Assembly (NCBI RefSeq): GCF_000377665.1
Contig: NZ_KB898655.1
Span: 62,715 to 126,714 of the forward strand
Origin: Vreelandella zhanjiangensis DSM 21076
Lineage (GTDB): Bacteria > Pseudomonadota > Gammaproteobacteria > Pseudomonadales > Halomonadaceae
Length of the DNA stretch: 64,000 nucleotides
Direction of reading: 5' to 3'
Shown here: positions 1 through 7,821 of the stretch, piece after piece
Numbering within the stretch: the first letter of the stretch is position 1
Layout of the letters: each line of letters begins with the position of its first letter
The notes under the pieces: generated by a model
Told to the model about the DNA's origin: nothing
Seen by the model: only the letters and a program-made list of their open reading frames with translations
Databases searched by the model: none
Position numbers and translations under genes: made by a program

Positions 1-118
1 CGCCGCCGTGCTATCCATTGGCTTATCGTTCTAAAAGCGGACTTTTTTAAACGTGAAAGCCGTACCGCACCGCCGTATATTAGCAATGCACTTCCTATAA
101 AAAATAAGAGAGCCACTC

Positions 119-1429
119 ATGCTAAAAATGATATCGAAACCGGCCGTCAAGCTGGTCGAGCGCTATCTGCCCGACCCGTATATTTTTGTGCTACTGCTGA
201 CCATCGTTGCAGCGGCTGCCGCCATTGCCGTGGAACGCCAAACGCCGCTTGCGGTGATGCGTATGTGGGGGGACGGCTTCTGGGGATTATTAACTTTCTC
301 CATGCAGATGCTGCTGGTACTGGTGACGGGCTTTATGTTGGCAAGCTCACCGCCGGTAAAGCGCATGCTACAAAAGCTTGCGGGTACTGCGAAAAGCGCA
401 GGCGGGGCGATTATTCTGGTCACCCTGGTGTCGCTTGCCGCTAGCTGGATCAACTGGGGATTTGGTTTGGTGGTCGGGGCACTCTTTGCTAAAGAGCTTG
501 CCCGCCTGGTGCGGGTGGATTATCGCCTGCTGGTTGCCAGCGCTTATTCTGGTTTTATCGTATGGCACGGCGGTTTAGCCGGCTCGATACCCCTGACGAT
601 CGCTACCGAAGGCCACTTCACCGCTGATCAAATTGGCGTTATCAGCACCAGTTCCACTATTTTCGCCTTGTTTAACCTAGCGATTGTCGTGTGTCTGTTT
701 ATCGCGGTGCCGCTGGTTAACCGCTTAATGCTGCCCGACGAAAAAGACAGTGTTTATATCGATAGCCAGCTGCTGGAAGACGAACCGATACCGCAGGGCC
801 GGATTACCCGCCCCGCCGAAAGGCTCGAAAATAGCATGGCGCTTTCCTTGCTGGTTGGCGTGCCTGGGCTGCTGTTTTTGCTTGACCACTTCATCCTCAG
901 AAACGGTGGTTTAAACCTTAATATCGTTAACTTCCTGTTCCTGTTTTTAGCCATCGTACTTCACCGCACCCCGCGTAACCTGCTGATCAGCCTTAATGAG
1001 GCGGTTAAGGGCGGCGCCGGAATTGTGATCCAGTTCCCGTTTTATGCGGGCATTATGGCGATCATGGTGCAGTCCGGCCTGGCCCAAAGCATGTCGGAAT
1101 GGTTGATTTCGTTTGCCACGGCAACCTCGCTGCCGTTCTGGTCGTTTATTAGCGCCGGGATTGTTAACCTGTTTGTACCTTCCGGCGGCGGCCAGTGGGC
1201 AGTACAGGCGCCGGTTATGCTGCCCGCAGCGCAAGCTCTGGGGGCAGATATTTCGCGCGTGGCGATGGCCGTTGCCTGGGGTGATGCCTGGACCAACCTG
1301 CTGCAGCCCTTCTGGGCATTGCCGGTACTGGCCATTGCGGGCTTGAAAGCCAAAGATATTATGGGTTTCTGCCTTATTCAGCTGTTAATTACCGGGATTA
1401 TTATCTCTGTGGGCTTAGTCTGGTTCTAA
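119..1429 (+). CDS. atoE: Short-chain fatty acid transporter, AtoE family
   Basis: A 436-aa very hydrophobic protein with about ten or more predicted membrane helices. It reads as a member of the AtoE/TIGR00366 family, believed to take up short-chain fatty acids such as acetoacetate or butyrate across the inner membrane. The family look is clear: an early R-Y-L-P-D-P segment near residue 15, a conserved S-W-I-N-W-G-F-G stretch near residue 110, and a P-S-G-G-G-Q-W motif near residue 355. The length is normal for the family. The start is ATG 119, with AAGAGAG just upstream. The acyl-CoA thioesterase that follows suggests a link to short-chain acyl metabolism, but no CoA-transferase gene is nearby. 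The substrate is inferred. Confidence 0.85.
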   Translation: MLKMISKPAVKLVERYLPDPYIFVLLLTIVAAAAAIAVERQTPLAVMRMWGDGFWGLLTFSMQMLLVLVTGFMLASSPPVKRMLQKLAGTAKSAGGAIILVTLVSLAASWINWGFGLVVGALFAKELARLVRVDYRLLVASAYSGFIVWHGGLAGSIPLTIATEGHFTADQIGVISTSSTIFALFNLAIVVCLFIAVPLVNRLMLPDEKDSVYIDSQLLEDEPIPQGRITRPAERLENSMALSLLVGVPGLLFLLDHFILRNGGLNLNIVNFLFLFLAIVLHRTPRNLLISLNEAVKGGAGIVIQFPFYAGIMAIMVQSGLAQSMSEWLISFATATSLPFWSFISAGIVNLFVPSGGGQWAVQAPVMLPAAQALGADISRVAMAVAWGDAWTNLLQPFWALPVLAIAGLKAKDIMGFCLIQLLITGIIISVGLVWF

Positions 1430-1444
1430 GCCCTTGAACCCTCT

Positions 1445-1462
1445 GCCCGCCCACAGGCGGGC
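1445..1462. other. GC-rich hairpin between atoE and thioesterase genes
   Basis: A perfect 7-bp inverted repeat, GCCCGCC / GGCGGGC with a 4-nt loop, lies just after the atoE stop and before the thioesterase ribosome binding site. No T-run follows, so it is more likely an RNA-stabilising or attenuating hairpin than a full terminator. Confidence 0.4.
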
Positions 1463-1484
1463 GGAGTCAAACCAAGGACACGTT

Positions 1485-2000
1485 ATGTCAGATGCAGCGC
1501 CAACGGATTTACCCGGGCAGCACGAACTGTCGATGACCGTGCTCATGACACCCGATATGGCCAACTTCAGCGGTAAAGTGCACGGGGGAGCCATTCTTAA
1601 AAAGCTGGATGAAGTCGCCTACGCCTGCGCCAGCCGTTATTCCGGGCATTATGTGGTGACTCTATCAGTGGACCAGGTGCTGTTTAAGCAGCCTATCCAC
1701 GTGGGCGAATTAGTCACCTTTTTAGCCTGCGTTAATCATGTGGGCCGCTCCTCTATGGAGATCGGTATTAAAGTGGTCGCCGAGGATATCCGTAACAAGC
1801 TGATTCGCCATACCAATAGCTGTTATCTAACCATGGTGGCTGTGGATGCTGACGGCAAGCCTGCCGGCGTACCGCCGCTGGTACTGACGACCCCGATTCA
1901 AAAGCTGCGCTTTGAAAAGGCGGCCCTGCGCAAAAAACACCGCAAGCAGGCCGAACAGGAAGAAAAATTAACCCAGCAGCACTATCAAGCGCAGGCTTAA
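1485..2000 (+). CDS. Acyl-CoA thioesterase, hotdog fold (YciA-like)
   Basis: A 171-aa hotdog-fold acyl-CoA thioesterase of the YciA/BFIT type, which hydrolyses acyl-CoA to free acid and CoA in the cytoplasm. Visible family features are the T-P-D-M-A-N-F-S-G-K-V-H-G-G motif near residues 21-34, followed by L-D-E-V-A-Y with the catalytic acid, and a charged K/E/Q-rich C-terminal tail. ATG 1485 is preferred over the in-frame ATG at 1434 because it has a clear AAGGA upstream and the extra 17 residues do not look like protein. It follows atoE on the same strand. Its last codons form the first unit of a 20-bp tandem triplication. Confidence 0.85.
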   Translation: MSDAAPTDLPGQHELSMTVLMTPDMANFSGKVHGGAILKKLDEVAYACASRYSGHYVVTLSVDQVLFKQPIHVGELVTFLACVNHVGRSSMEIGIKVVAEDIRNKLIRHTNSCYLTMVAVDADGKPAGVPPLVLTTPIQKLRFEKAALRKKHRKQAEQEEKLTQQHYQAQA

Positions 2001-2040
2001 ACTGTCAAGCGCAGGCTTAAACTGTCAGGCGCAGGCTTAA
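1981..2040. repeat. Three tandem 20-bp repeats spanning a stop codon
   Basis: Three head-to-tail 20-bp units (1981-2000, 2001-2020, 2021-2040) differ at only one or two positions. Each ends in GCAGGCTTAA. The first unit encodes the last residues and TAA of the thioesterase; the other two repeat that end downstream, giving three identical in-frame stop contexts. This looks like replication-slippage duplication of the gene's 3' end. Confidence 0.9.
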
Positions 2041-2110
2041 TCGATTAGATGCAGGCGCTGTGTAGCGCTAGTACGCTGTACTGTTTTCACGCCATCAACA
2101 AGGAGGTTGC

Positions 2111-3115
2111 ATGCCTATTAGGCGGCGCTACCCACAACTCCCCAGGCCTGTTGAGTACGCTCATATTGGTTGGGATTTACTGATTCTTATCGCGGTAGTG
2201 CTCAACCTGGGACTTTTGCTATTTGATTCTCTGTATCTGATCACGCCGATCAATCAGGCCATCGCTGATCTAACGCCTGCTTTTCACGCGTTTTACGAGC
2301 GTGAGGTTCACAGTCGTTTTTTCCATATCGATCTATTTTTTGTGGGCTTTTTTGTTGCCGACATACTGCTGGGCTGGACCGTGGCGATTGTCGAGCGCCG
2401 CTATCATCGTTGGTTTTTTTACCCCTTTGTACATTGGTATGACGTACTGGGCTGCATTCCGCTAAGCGGCTTTCGCTTACTGCGTGTATTGCGCGTGGTG
2501 TCGCTACTCCACCGCTTGCACCGTTTACGCATCATTAACGTTAAGCACTGGTCCATTTATCAGTTTTTCTTCAAGTACTACGATATCCTGCTCGAAGAAC
2601 TTTCTGACCGCATTGCTCTACGGCTTTTGGGCAATGTGCAGCAGCAGATTCTGTCCAGCGACTCGCTCACCGAGCGGGTGATTGACCGGGTCATTATGCC
2701 GCGCAAAACGCAGCTGATCAGTGAAATCGTCCAGCGTCTGGAAAGCACCGTTGGCGAGGCGTATCAGCTTAATCGCGCCTCTGCGATGACGGCCATCGAT
2801 GACTTGGTGAGCCGTACGCTGCGCGAAAGCCCCGAGATCCAGCGCCTACACCGCCTGCCCATGGGACAAACGGCGGCCAACGCCATGCAGGCATCCATCA
2901 GCGGTGTTGCCCAGCGGCTGGTAGATGAACTGGCGTTGGGTATTCATTCGCCGGAATTCAGGCAGTTGATCGAGCGCACCGCTGACAGCGGCTTCGACAG
3001 CTGGCTGACGGTCGATGAAAAAAGCAATCGGATCACAGAATTGGTGCTGTACGATATTCTGGAAATGCTCAAAGAGCAGGTTAATCGACAACGTTGGAAG
3101 GATCGTTATGAGTAG
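2111..3115 (+). CDS. Membrane protein with voltage-sensor-like helices
   Basis: A 334-aa protein. The first ~150 residues hold about three to four membrane helices. The last carries spaced arginines (R-L-L-R-V-L-R-V-V then L-L-H-R-L-H-R-L-R), as in the S4 helix of voltage-sensor domains. No pore loop or selectivity filter follows. Instead there are about 170 mostly helical, charged cytoplasmic residues. I infer an ion-transporter-like sensor or proton-channel-like protein of unknown role. ATG 2111 has a strong AGGAGG 5-10 bases upstream. The LysE gene starts inside its last codons, so the two are probably co-translated. Confidence 0.6.
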   Translation: MPIRRRYPQLPRPVEYAHIGWDLLILIAVVLNLGLLLFDSLYLITPINQAIADLTPAFHAFYEREVHSRFFHIDLFFVGFFVADILLGWTVAIVERRYHRWFFYPFVHWYDVLGCIPLSGFRLLRVLRVVSLLHRLHRLRIINVKHWSIYQFFFKYYDILLEELSDRIALRLLGNVQQQILSSDSLTERVIDRVIMPRKTQLISEIVQRLESTVGEAYQLNRASAMTAIDDLVSRTLRESPEIQRLHRLPMGQTAANAMQASISGVAQRLVDELALGIHSPEFRQLIERTADSGFDSWLTVDEKSNRITELVLYDILEMLKEQVNRQRWKDRYE

Positions 3116-3713
3116 CCAGTGGTTAGTACTTGGGCCAGTAGCCCTTTATATCATGTCGATGACCCTAACCCCTGGGCCCAACAACGTGATGCTCACCGCG
3201 TCAGGCGCCAACTTTGGTTTTAGGCGTACCCTGCCGCATATGGCGGGTATTGTAGGTGGCTGCTTTATTCTATTTTCGAGTATAGCGCTGGGCCTCGGGG
3301 TGCTGTTTGAGCGATTTCCTGCCATACAGCTGGGGCTTCGTTGGCTGGGTAGCGCCTACCTGCTCTATCTTGCCTGGAAAATCGCCAGCGCTCCGCCGCC
3401 TAACCTGAAGGACAGCTCACATAGCATACCGCTTACCTTCTGGCAGGCAGCGGCGTTTCAGTTTGCCAACCCCAAGGCCTGGATCATGGGGCTTGCTTTG
3501 ATGGCAGGGTTTCTCCCTGAAAACGGTTCGGCGGTAATCAACGCCCTTATACTGGCCGGATTTGCGGAACTGGTAGCCATGCCCTGCCTGGCATTGTGGG
3601 CAGGTTTTGGCATGGCGATCGGTCACTGGATCAAAAGTGACGGTGCCTGGCGGGCATTTAACGTTACCATGGGCTTACTTACCGCCGCGTGTGTCATTCT
3701 GATTTTACGTTAA
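3108..3713 (+). CDS. LysE/RhtB family amino-acid exporter
   Basis: A 201-aa inner-membrane exporter of the LysE/RhtB superfamily, about six helices, normal family length. The signature M-T-L-T-P-G-P-N-N-V-M-L near residues 14-25 is typical. The family exports amino acids such as homoserine, threonine or lysine; the substrate cannot be read here. ATG 3108 is chosen because GGAAG lies 7 bases upstream and it overlaps the stop of the preceding gene by 8 bases; a longer upstream in-frame extension reads as a shadow of that gene. Its stop overlaps the convergent lipoprotein gene by 4 bases. Confidence 0.88.
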   Translation: MSSQWLVLGPVALYIMSMTLTPGPNNVMLTASGANFGFRRTLPHMAGIVGGCFILFSSIALGLGVLFERFPAIQLGLRWLGSAYLLYLAWKIASAPPPNLKDSSHSIPLTFWQAAAFQFANPKAWIMGLALMAGFLPENGSAVINALILAGFAELVAMPCLALWAGFGMAIGHWIKSDGAWRAFNVTMGLLTAACVILILR

Positions 3714-4066
3714 CCGCAGCGCAGCTCCTCGATATCATCGTTACTATCCAGATGTACATTCAACCGATCGGGGCGATGGTCCATCGTGGCCGCGTCCCCT
3801 GGTCGCAGTACCCGCACCTGGCGTGACTGGCTCTCGCTTTGTAGCTGGGGCACGTTTGCTTCATCAAATGTCTCACCAATGGCATAGCTCACCGCCTCGG
3901 TATCGCAGCTATCCATGGATGTAGGCGGTGCGTCCTGGGCTTCATTGGCAGCCGACGTTTTGGCGGCATCTGAGCCGGTGGCGCACGCTGAGAGCAATAC
4001 CAGCAGTCCACCGCTTAATAAAATTTTCGAGTAGCATACCGCATCCGTATATAGCCACGCTTTCAT
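3710..4066 (-). CDS. Lipoprotein with peptidase inhibitor I78 domain
   Basis: A 118-aa secreted lipoprotein. The N-terminus has a hydrophobic signal ending in a lipobox, L-L-S-A-C (Cys about residue 28). After a Ser/Ala-rich linker comes a small domain ending R-L-N-V-H-L-D-S-N-D-D-I-E-E-L-R-C-G, the typical C-terminus of the inhibitor I78 family (small serine-peptidase inhibitors). ATG 4066 is chosen because it places the signal peptide at the very start; an in-frame upstream ATG at 4135 would put 23 non-signal residues before it. Convergent with the LysE gene. Confidence 0.75.
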   Translation of the reverse strand: MKAWLYTDAVCYSKILLSGGLLVLLSACATGSDAAKTSAANEAQDAPPTSMDSCDTEAVSYAIGETFDEANVPQLQSESQSRQVRVLRPGDAATMDHRPDRLNVHLDSNDDIEELRCG

Positions 4067-4174
4067 AGGCTTGCCCCAATTTGTAGTTAATGGATTGCGT
4101 GAATAGACTGCCCAGATACAAAGCGGGCTAGGCATCCGCCTAGCCCGCTCGACATCGTCAAGGTTTCACTAACC

Positions 4175-4306
4175 TCAGCTAGCGGCGTCCTGTACAGCTT
4201 GACCGCCTTCCTGTACATCTTTGCCAGCGCCAGAAATGGTGTTGCAACCGGCTAAGGCGCCAGCCGTCATCAAAAGGATAAGACTCGTCGCTAAAAGCTT
4301 TTTCAT
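4175..4306 (-). CDS. Entericidin-type small lipoprotein
   Basis: A 43-aa lipoprotein: a lysine-starting signal peptide, lipobox L-A-G-C near residue 21, then N-T-I-S-G-A-G-K-D-V-Q-E-G-G, the standard entericidin A/B sequence. Entericidins are small envelope lipoproteins linked to stationary-phase and osmotic stress. ATG 4306 has a strong AAGGAG 6-11 bases upstream; the longer in-frame reading is not a signal peptide. It stands alone between two other small genes. Confidence 0.9.
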   Translation of the reverse strand: MKKLLATSLILLMTAGALAGCNTISGAGKDVQEGGQAVQDAAS

Positions 4307-4534
4307 GGATGTTCTCCTTAACGTGTCAGCCAACAGAAATCTCCTCTGGCATTGTCTGCCCTTCTGAGGAGTACTTTCAGCGTAACAGCGTTTTGGCAAT
4401 TTCGCCTGTATTCCGTGACTTAGTTTCTACGACTACCTTCATTTTCTTGTCTCACTTACTATATTCTGCGTGCTCACCTACATATTTCCACTCTTATCTA
4501 CGCCAAACCTCAACACGCCTACGGAGCGCGCCCA

Positions 4535-4957
4535 TTGAACACTTTTGCCCTTGATCAACGCCTGGAAGCCGATACGTTTCCGATTGCCGACCTGCCGCTT
4601 TGCCGGGCGCTGTTGATGAACGATGCGCGCTATCCGTGGGTGATCTTAGTGCCCCGTCTGGATAACGTAAGCGAAGTATTCGAGCTATCCGACGCAGATC
4701 AGGCCCAGCTATGGCGAGAAGCCACCCAGCTGGGTAGCGTGATGAAAACGCTCTTTGACGGCGACAAGCTCAATATTGCAACGCTGGGCAATGTGGTGCA
4801 GCAGCTACATATTCATGTCGTGGTGCGAAAGCACGCTGATGCGACCTGGCCCGCGCCGGTATGGGGTAACGGCAGCGCGGAGCCTTATGCGCTAGATCAG
4901 CTTGCCAGCCTGCGTGATCAGTTGATCGCTCATATTGATCGTCTGGCGGTTGATTGA
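4535..4957 (+). CDS. HIT (histidine triad) domain protein
   Basis: A 140-aa cytoplasmic nucleotide-binding protein of the HIT superfamily. The triad motif reads Q-L-H-I-H-V-V-V near residues 90-97, with Gln in place of the first His, as in a known bacterial subgroup. Members hydrolyse or transfer from nucleotide-phosphate substrates; the substrate is unknown here. The start appears to be TTG 4535 with GGAG about 9 bases upstream, and the next residues fit the family N-terminus. Length is normal. Confidence 0.85.
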   Translation: MNTFALDQRLEADTFPIADLPLCRALLMNDARYPWVILVPRLDNVSEVFELSDADQAQLWREATQLGSVMKTLFDGDKLNIATLGNVVQQLHIHVVVRKHADATWPAPVWGNGSAEPYALDQLASLRDQLIAHIDRLAVD

Positions 4958-4964
4958 CCTGCGC

Positions 4965-6017
4965 TCAACGCATCAACGGGTTACCCTGCCTGGCCGGCGG
5001 CTCACCAAACAGCGGCGTACTGGCGGGCTGGGAAACGCTGGCAATCGAAAGCGTCACGCCGAGCAGGATAATCACTAAGCCCCCAGCAAGCGCCGCCCAA
5101 CCGACCGCCTTGTGAAGGTGTTGGGATACGCGCTGCTGCTTGGCTAAACGCCGCGTGGCCCACCGGCGCGCAAAGACGCTGGCCAGCGCAAGTGCTGATA
5201 CGGTAATCCCGGTACCCAGCGACATGGCCAATACGGATAGCACGCCAACATAAAACTGGCCCAGCAGGCTGGCCGCACCGAGTAGCAACACCGCGCCGCT
5301 GCAGGGGCGCATACCAATCGCGAAAACGGTCATCACGGCAGTGCGCCAGTCCAGTGCCTGCTGCGGCTCAATATGATGCGCGCCACCGCAGCAGTGATGA
5401 TGCCCGTGGTCGTGGCTATGGTGATGGCTGTGATTGTGGTTATGAGGACGACTGTGGTCGTGATCCTGGGTTAAAGGCTGAAACTTCATCGAACTCACCG
5501 GACGATAGGCGTTGCGCAGCTGCTTGTAAGCCCGAACGCATAGCCAGACACCCAGCAGCGTTACCAGTAAAAAGCTTGCCTGCTCGACCCACACAACGCT
5601 CCCCATGGCCTGGCGCGTCAGCCACCCTAGTCCATGCACCAGAATGGCGACCATGGCAATCGCGGTAACGCCTTGCAGTATTGAAGCGGCAAACGAAAGC
5701 CCCAGCGCCCGCCGGGTGGCACCACCATGGGAGGCTAAATACGTTGCCAGTACCGCTTTGCCATGGCCTGGCCCTGCGGCATGAAAAACGCCATAGCCAA
5801 AGCTTACGCTTAATAACACCCACCAGGTGGCATGCGAGGGCTCACGGGCAAGTTCGGTAATCGCCAGGGTAAGCGCGCGGTGAAGTTCCCGCTGCCAGGC
5901 GAGTAGCTGATAGCTCATCCCCTGTAGACCACCTTGTAACCCCCATACCAACACCACCGCACAAATCACTAAAAGAGCGATCAAAGCCCAAGGCCTACGC
6001 ATTACAAGCGACTGCAT
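4965..6017 (-). CDS. NicO-family nickel/cobalt transporter
   Basis: A polytopic inner-membrane protein of about 350 aa. It has the family motif G-V-F-H-A-A-G-P-G-H-G-K-A (near residues 76-88), a long His-rich cytoplasmic loop with more than 15 histidines plus C-C (about residues 185-220), and G-M-R-P-C-S-G-A in the second half. These mark the NicO/RcnA superfamily (Ni/Co transport). The His loop is likely the metal sensor/chelator. ATG 6017 is preferred over GTG 6050 and ATG 6002. It is the last gene of a four-gene operon after the DUF1007 protein, its usual partner. Direction of transport is not decided by sequence. Confidence 0.85.
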   Translation of the reverse strand: MQSLVMRRPWALIALLVICAVVLVWGLQGGLQGMSYQLLAWQRELHRALTLAITELAREPSHATWWVLLSVSFGYGVFHAAGPGHGKAVLATYLASHGGATRRALGLSFAASILQGVTAIAMVAILVHGLGWLTRQAMGSVVWVEQASFLLVTLLGVWLCVRAYKQLRNAYRPVSSMKFQPLTQDHDHSRPHNHNHSHHHSHDHGHHHCCGGAHHIEPQQALDWRTAVMTVFAIGMRPCSGAVLLLGAASLLGQFYVGVLSVLAMSLGTGITVSALALASVFARRWATRRLAKQQRVSQHLHKAVGWAALAGGLVIILLGVTLSIASVSQPASTPLFGEPPARQGNPLMR

Positions 6018-6073
6018 AACACACCCTATTTTGATCAATGAAAGCTTCACCGCTTTATGAAAGTCGCATCCGA

Positions 6074-6766
6074 TTAGCGGCAGTCGATATGGCCGGTTTC
6101 GGCAAAGTGGCGCCCCAGCCCCGGCTCGCCGTCTTCGTCGACATCCAGTAGCGCCGCCTGCATGACTAATTCAGGATCAGGGTCAGCGCCTAGAATGCTT
6201 AGCGTACAGGCCGGCTCACCGTGCAGCACCAGCGCATTGTCAGTTGGCTGGTTGTTCTCTGCTTCGTGAACCATTTCAATGTAATACGTCGGGTCAAATA
6301 TCTGATAATCGAGGGAGTGCCCAGCTAACGGCTGGGGTGTTTCCAGGGGTAGGATAAATGTAAAGATTAGCCGCCCGCCTTTTTCCATGGCGGTATATTC
6401 GCTGACCTCGCCCAGCGCCAGCGGCTCACCATCTCGGCGGATTTCCGTAAAGTAGTGCTGCGAGGCAAGGTTATTGCGTATTTCCAGGCCCAGCTGATCA
6501 AGCCCTTCGTCCAGACTCACGCCATCTACCTGGGTGAGTTCTTCAAATACTACCAAACTGTAAAAGGGGTCCATCCGCCAGGTTTGATGCAAGCCACGCA
6601 CGACCCCTTCATCATTGGTCATGACCCGGATACTGAAATCAATCCAGCCATGGGGGTGCGCGGCGGCAAGCGGGCTCAACATAAGGCTGATGACACCTGC
6701 CGCCAGCGCCCAGCGCTTTGCGGCAAAACGGGAGCTTTCAATTACCTGATGACTGCTTTGCTTCAC
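6074..6766 (-). CDS. DUF1007 periplasmic protein, partner of NicO transporter
   Basis: A 230-aa exported protein. After a signal peptide ending L-A-A-A, the mature part begins H-P-H-G-W-I-D, the hallmark of DUF1007, which is widely encoded next to NicO/RcnA-type transporters and may help metal handling in the periplasm. GTG 6766 is chosen because it makes a GTGA overlap with the upstream stop and starts just before the signal peptide. It precedes the NicO gene in the operon. Confidence 0.82.
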   Translation of the reverse strand: MKQSSHQVIESSRFAAKRWALAAGVISLMLSPLAAAHPHGWIDFSIRVMTNDEGVVRGLHQTWRMDPFYSLVVFEELTQVDGVSLDEGLDQLGLEIRNNLASQHYFTEIRRDGEPLALGEVSEYTAMEKGGRLIFTFILPLETPQPLAGHSLDYQIFDPTYYIEMVHEAENNQPTDNALVLHGEPACTLSILGADPDPELVMQAALLDVDEDGEPGLGRHFAETGHIDCR

Positions 6767-7140
6767 GGTGCTAATCCCAATTTTGCTTGTAAGCTGACCA
6801 GCCAAGGATCCAGCAAATACGGCGGCAGCGGCTGATTACCTCGCCAGGCCGCAACACTCACCTGACTACCGCGACCGGCATCGCTCACCTGAACCTGCAG
6901 ACGATACTCCGGCCAGCGAGCGAGCGCCCCCTCCGCCCGGCCTAGCGCCAAATCGGCATGGCGTATCACGTAACCCTGTTCCATCATCAGCTCGACCGCG
7001 CTTCGAAACGTGGTGTCTACCGGGGAGGCATACACCAGCTCGCGCGGGGCAGAAGGTGATGTAGTGGCACAGCCTGCTAGTAGTGCCAGCAAAGCACTCA
7101 CACTCGCCCATTTCATGATTACCCGCCAACGTTGCCTCAT
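6763..7140 (-). CDS. Small lipoprotein in NicO operon
   Basis: A 125-aa lipoprotein with lipobox L-L-A-G-C near residue 23, then a domain of about 95 residues with D-T-T-F-R-S-A-V-E and Q-V-Q-V-S. I do not recognise a named family. The start ATG overlaps the upstream stop as ATGA, and its own stop overlaps the GTG of the DUF1007 gene. These overlaps on both sides argue for tight co-translation with the metal-transport genes, so an envelope accessory role is plausible but inferred. Confidence 0.7.
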   Translation of the reverse strand: MRQRWRVIMKWASVSALLALLAGCATTSPSAPRELVYASPVDTTFRSAVELMMEQGYVIRHADLALGRAEGALARWPEYRLQVQVSDAGRGSQVSVAAWRGNQPLPPYLLDPWLVSLQAKLGLAP

Positions 7141-7697
7141 TGCACGCTCCTCATCGGCCGGCTGCTTTGTCCGAGTGCACTTTCAAAGCGCTGGCAGAAA
7201 TCCTGGTTACTCGCGCTGTAGGATTCACGTATATCGCCCAGGTGGTCGAAGCGGCGAATATCACGAGAGATACGCACGGACTCATCACTGATTAACAGCG
7301 ACACCCGCTCGACCTCCAGGGGCTGTTGATGAAGCCCGCCGCCAAAGCCCAGCCCCACGCCAACACCGCTACCGCGCCCGATACCCAACCCACCGAAAAG
7401 GCGCATTCCGCTGCCATATCCATAGGCGCGATCGTACGGATCGTAGTAACCATGCAGGGCTTTTTGTCGGCTTGCGCTGACCAGGCCTAATGCTGTATCG
7501 GTGGAATCAAGCTCAAAGCCCCACTCGGTCAGCACTTCGACACTTTGGCGCAGCGCGCCGAGCTCACCACCAGCCACGTGGTTCGGGAAATAACACGCCG
7601 CAGAAGGCGCAGGCTCAGCCTGGGGCAAGCGGTCTGGCGTCACTTGGCAGCCTGCCAGTGCCAACAGGCAGGTTAGCGTAATTGGTATCGGCTTCAT
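7137..7697 (-). CDS. Lipoprotein with glycine-rich segment, first gene of NicO operon
   Basis: A 186-aa lipoprotein, lipobox A-L-A-G-C near residue 17. It contains G-Y-Y-D-P-Y-D-R-A-Y-G-Y and then a long Gly-rich stretch (about residues 90-120), followed by a short domain that shares the general E-L-(x)-S-(x)-T-A-L-G-L pattern with the next lipoprotein, so the two may be distant paralogues. ATG 7697 places the signal at the N-terminus. First gene of the operon running down to the NicO transporter. Function unknown. Confidence 0.7.
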   Translation of the reverse strand: MKPIPITLTCLLALAGCQVTPDRLPQAEPAPSAACYFPNHVAGGELGALRQSVEVLTEWGFELDSTDTALGLVSASRQKALHGYYDPYDRAYGYGSGMRLFGGLGIGRGSGVGVGLGFGGGLHQQPLEVERVSLLISDESVRISRDIRRFDHLGDIRESYSASNQDFCQRFESALGQSSRPMRSVQ

Positions 7698-7821
7698 GTT
7701 AGATCCTCGAACGTTCATCACGGCTGGTCTGTCACCAAGCGGCGCGTTAAGCTCGCCTACTATCACAATAGATGAAAGATATCACGATAGATGAAAGACA
7801 ATAATTTGCGGAGGTCGTGCA

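Noticed and set aside
1445..1462. Terminator between atoE and the thioesterase gene
   Set aside because: Good stem but no T-run, so recorded only as a hairpin.
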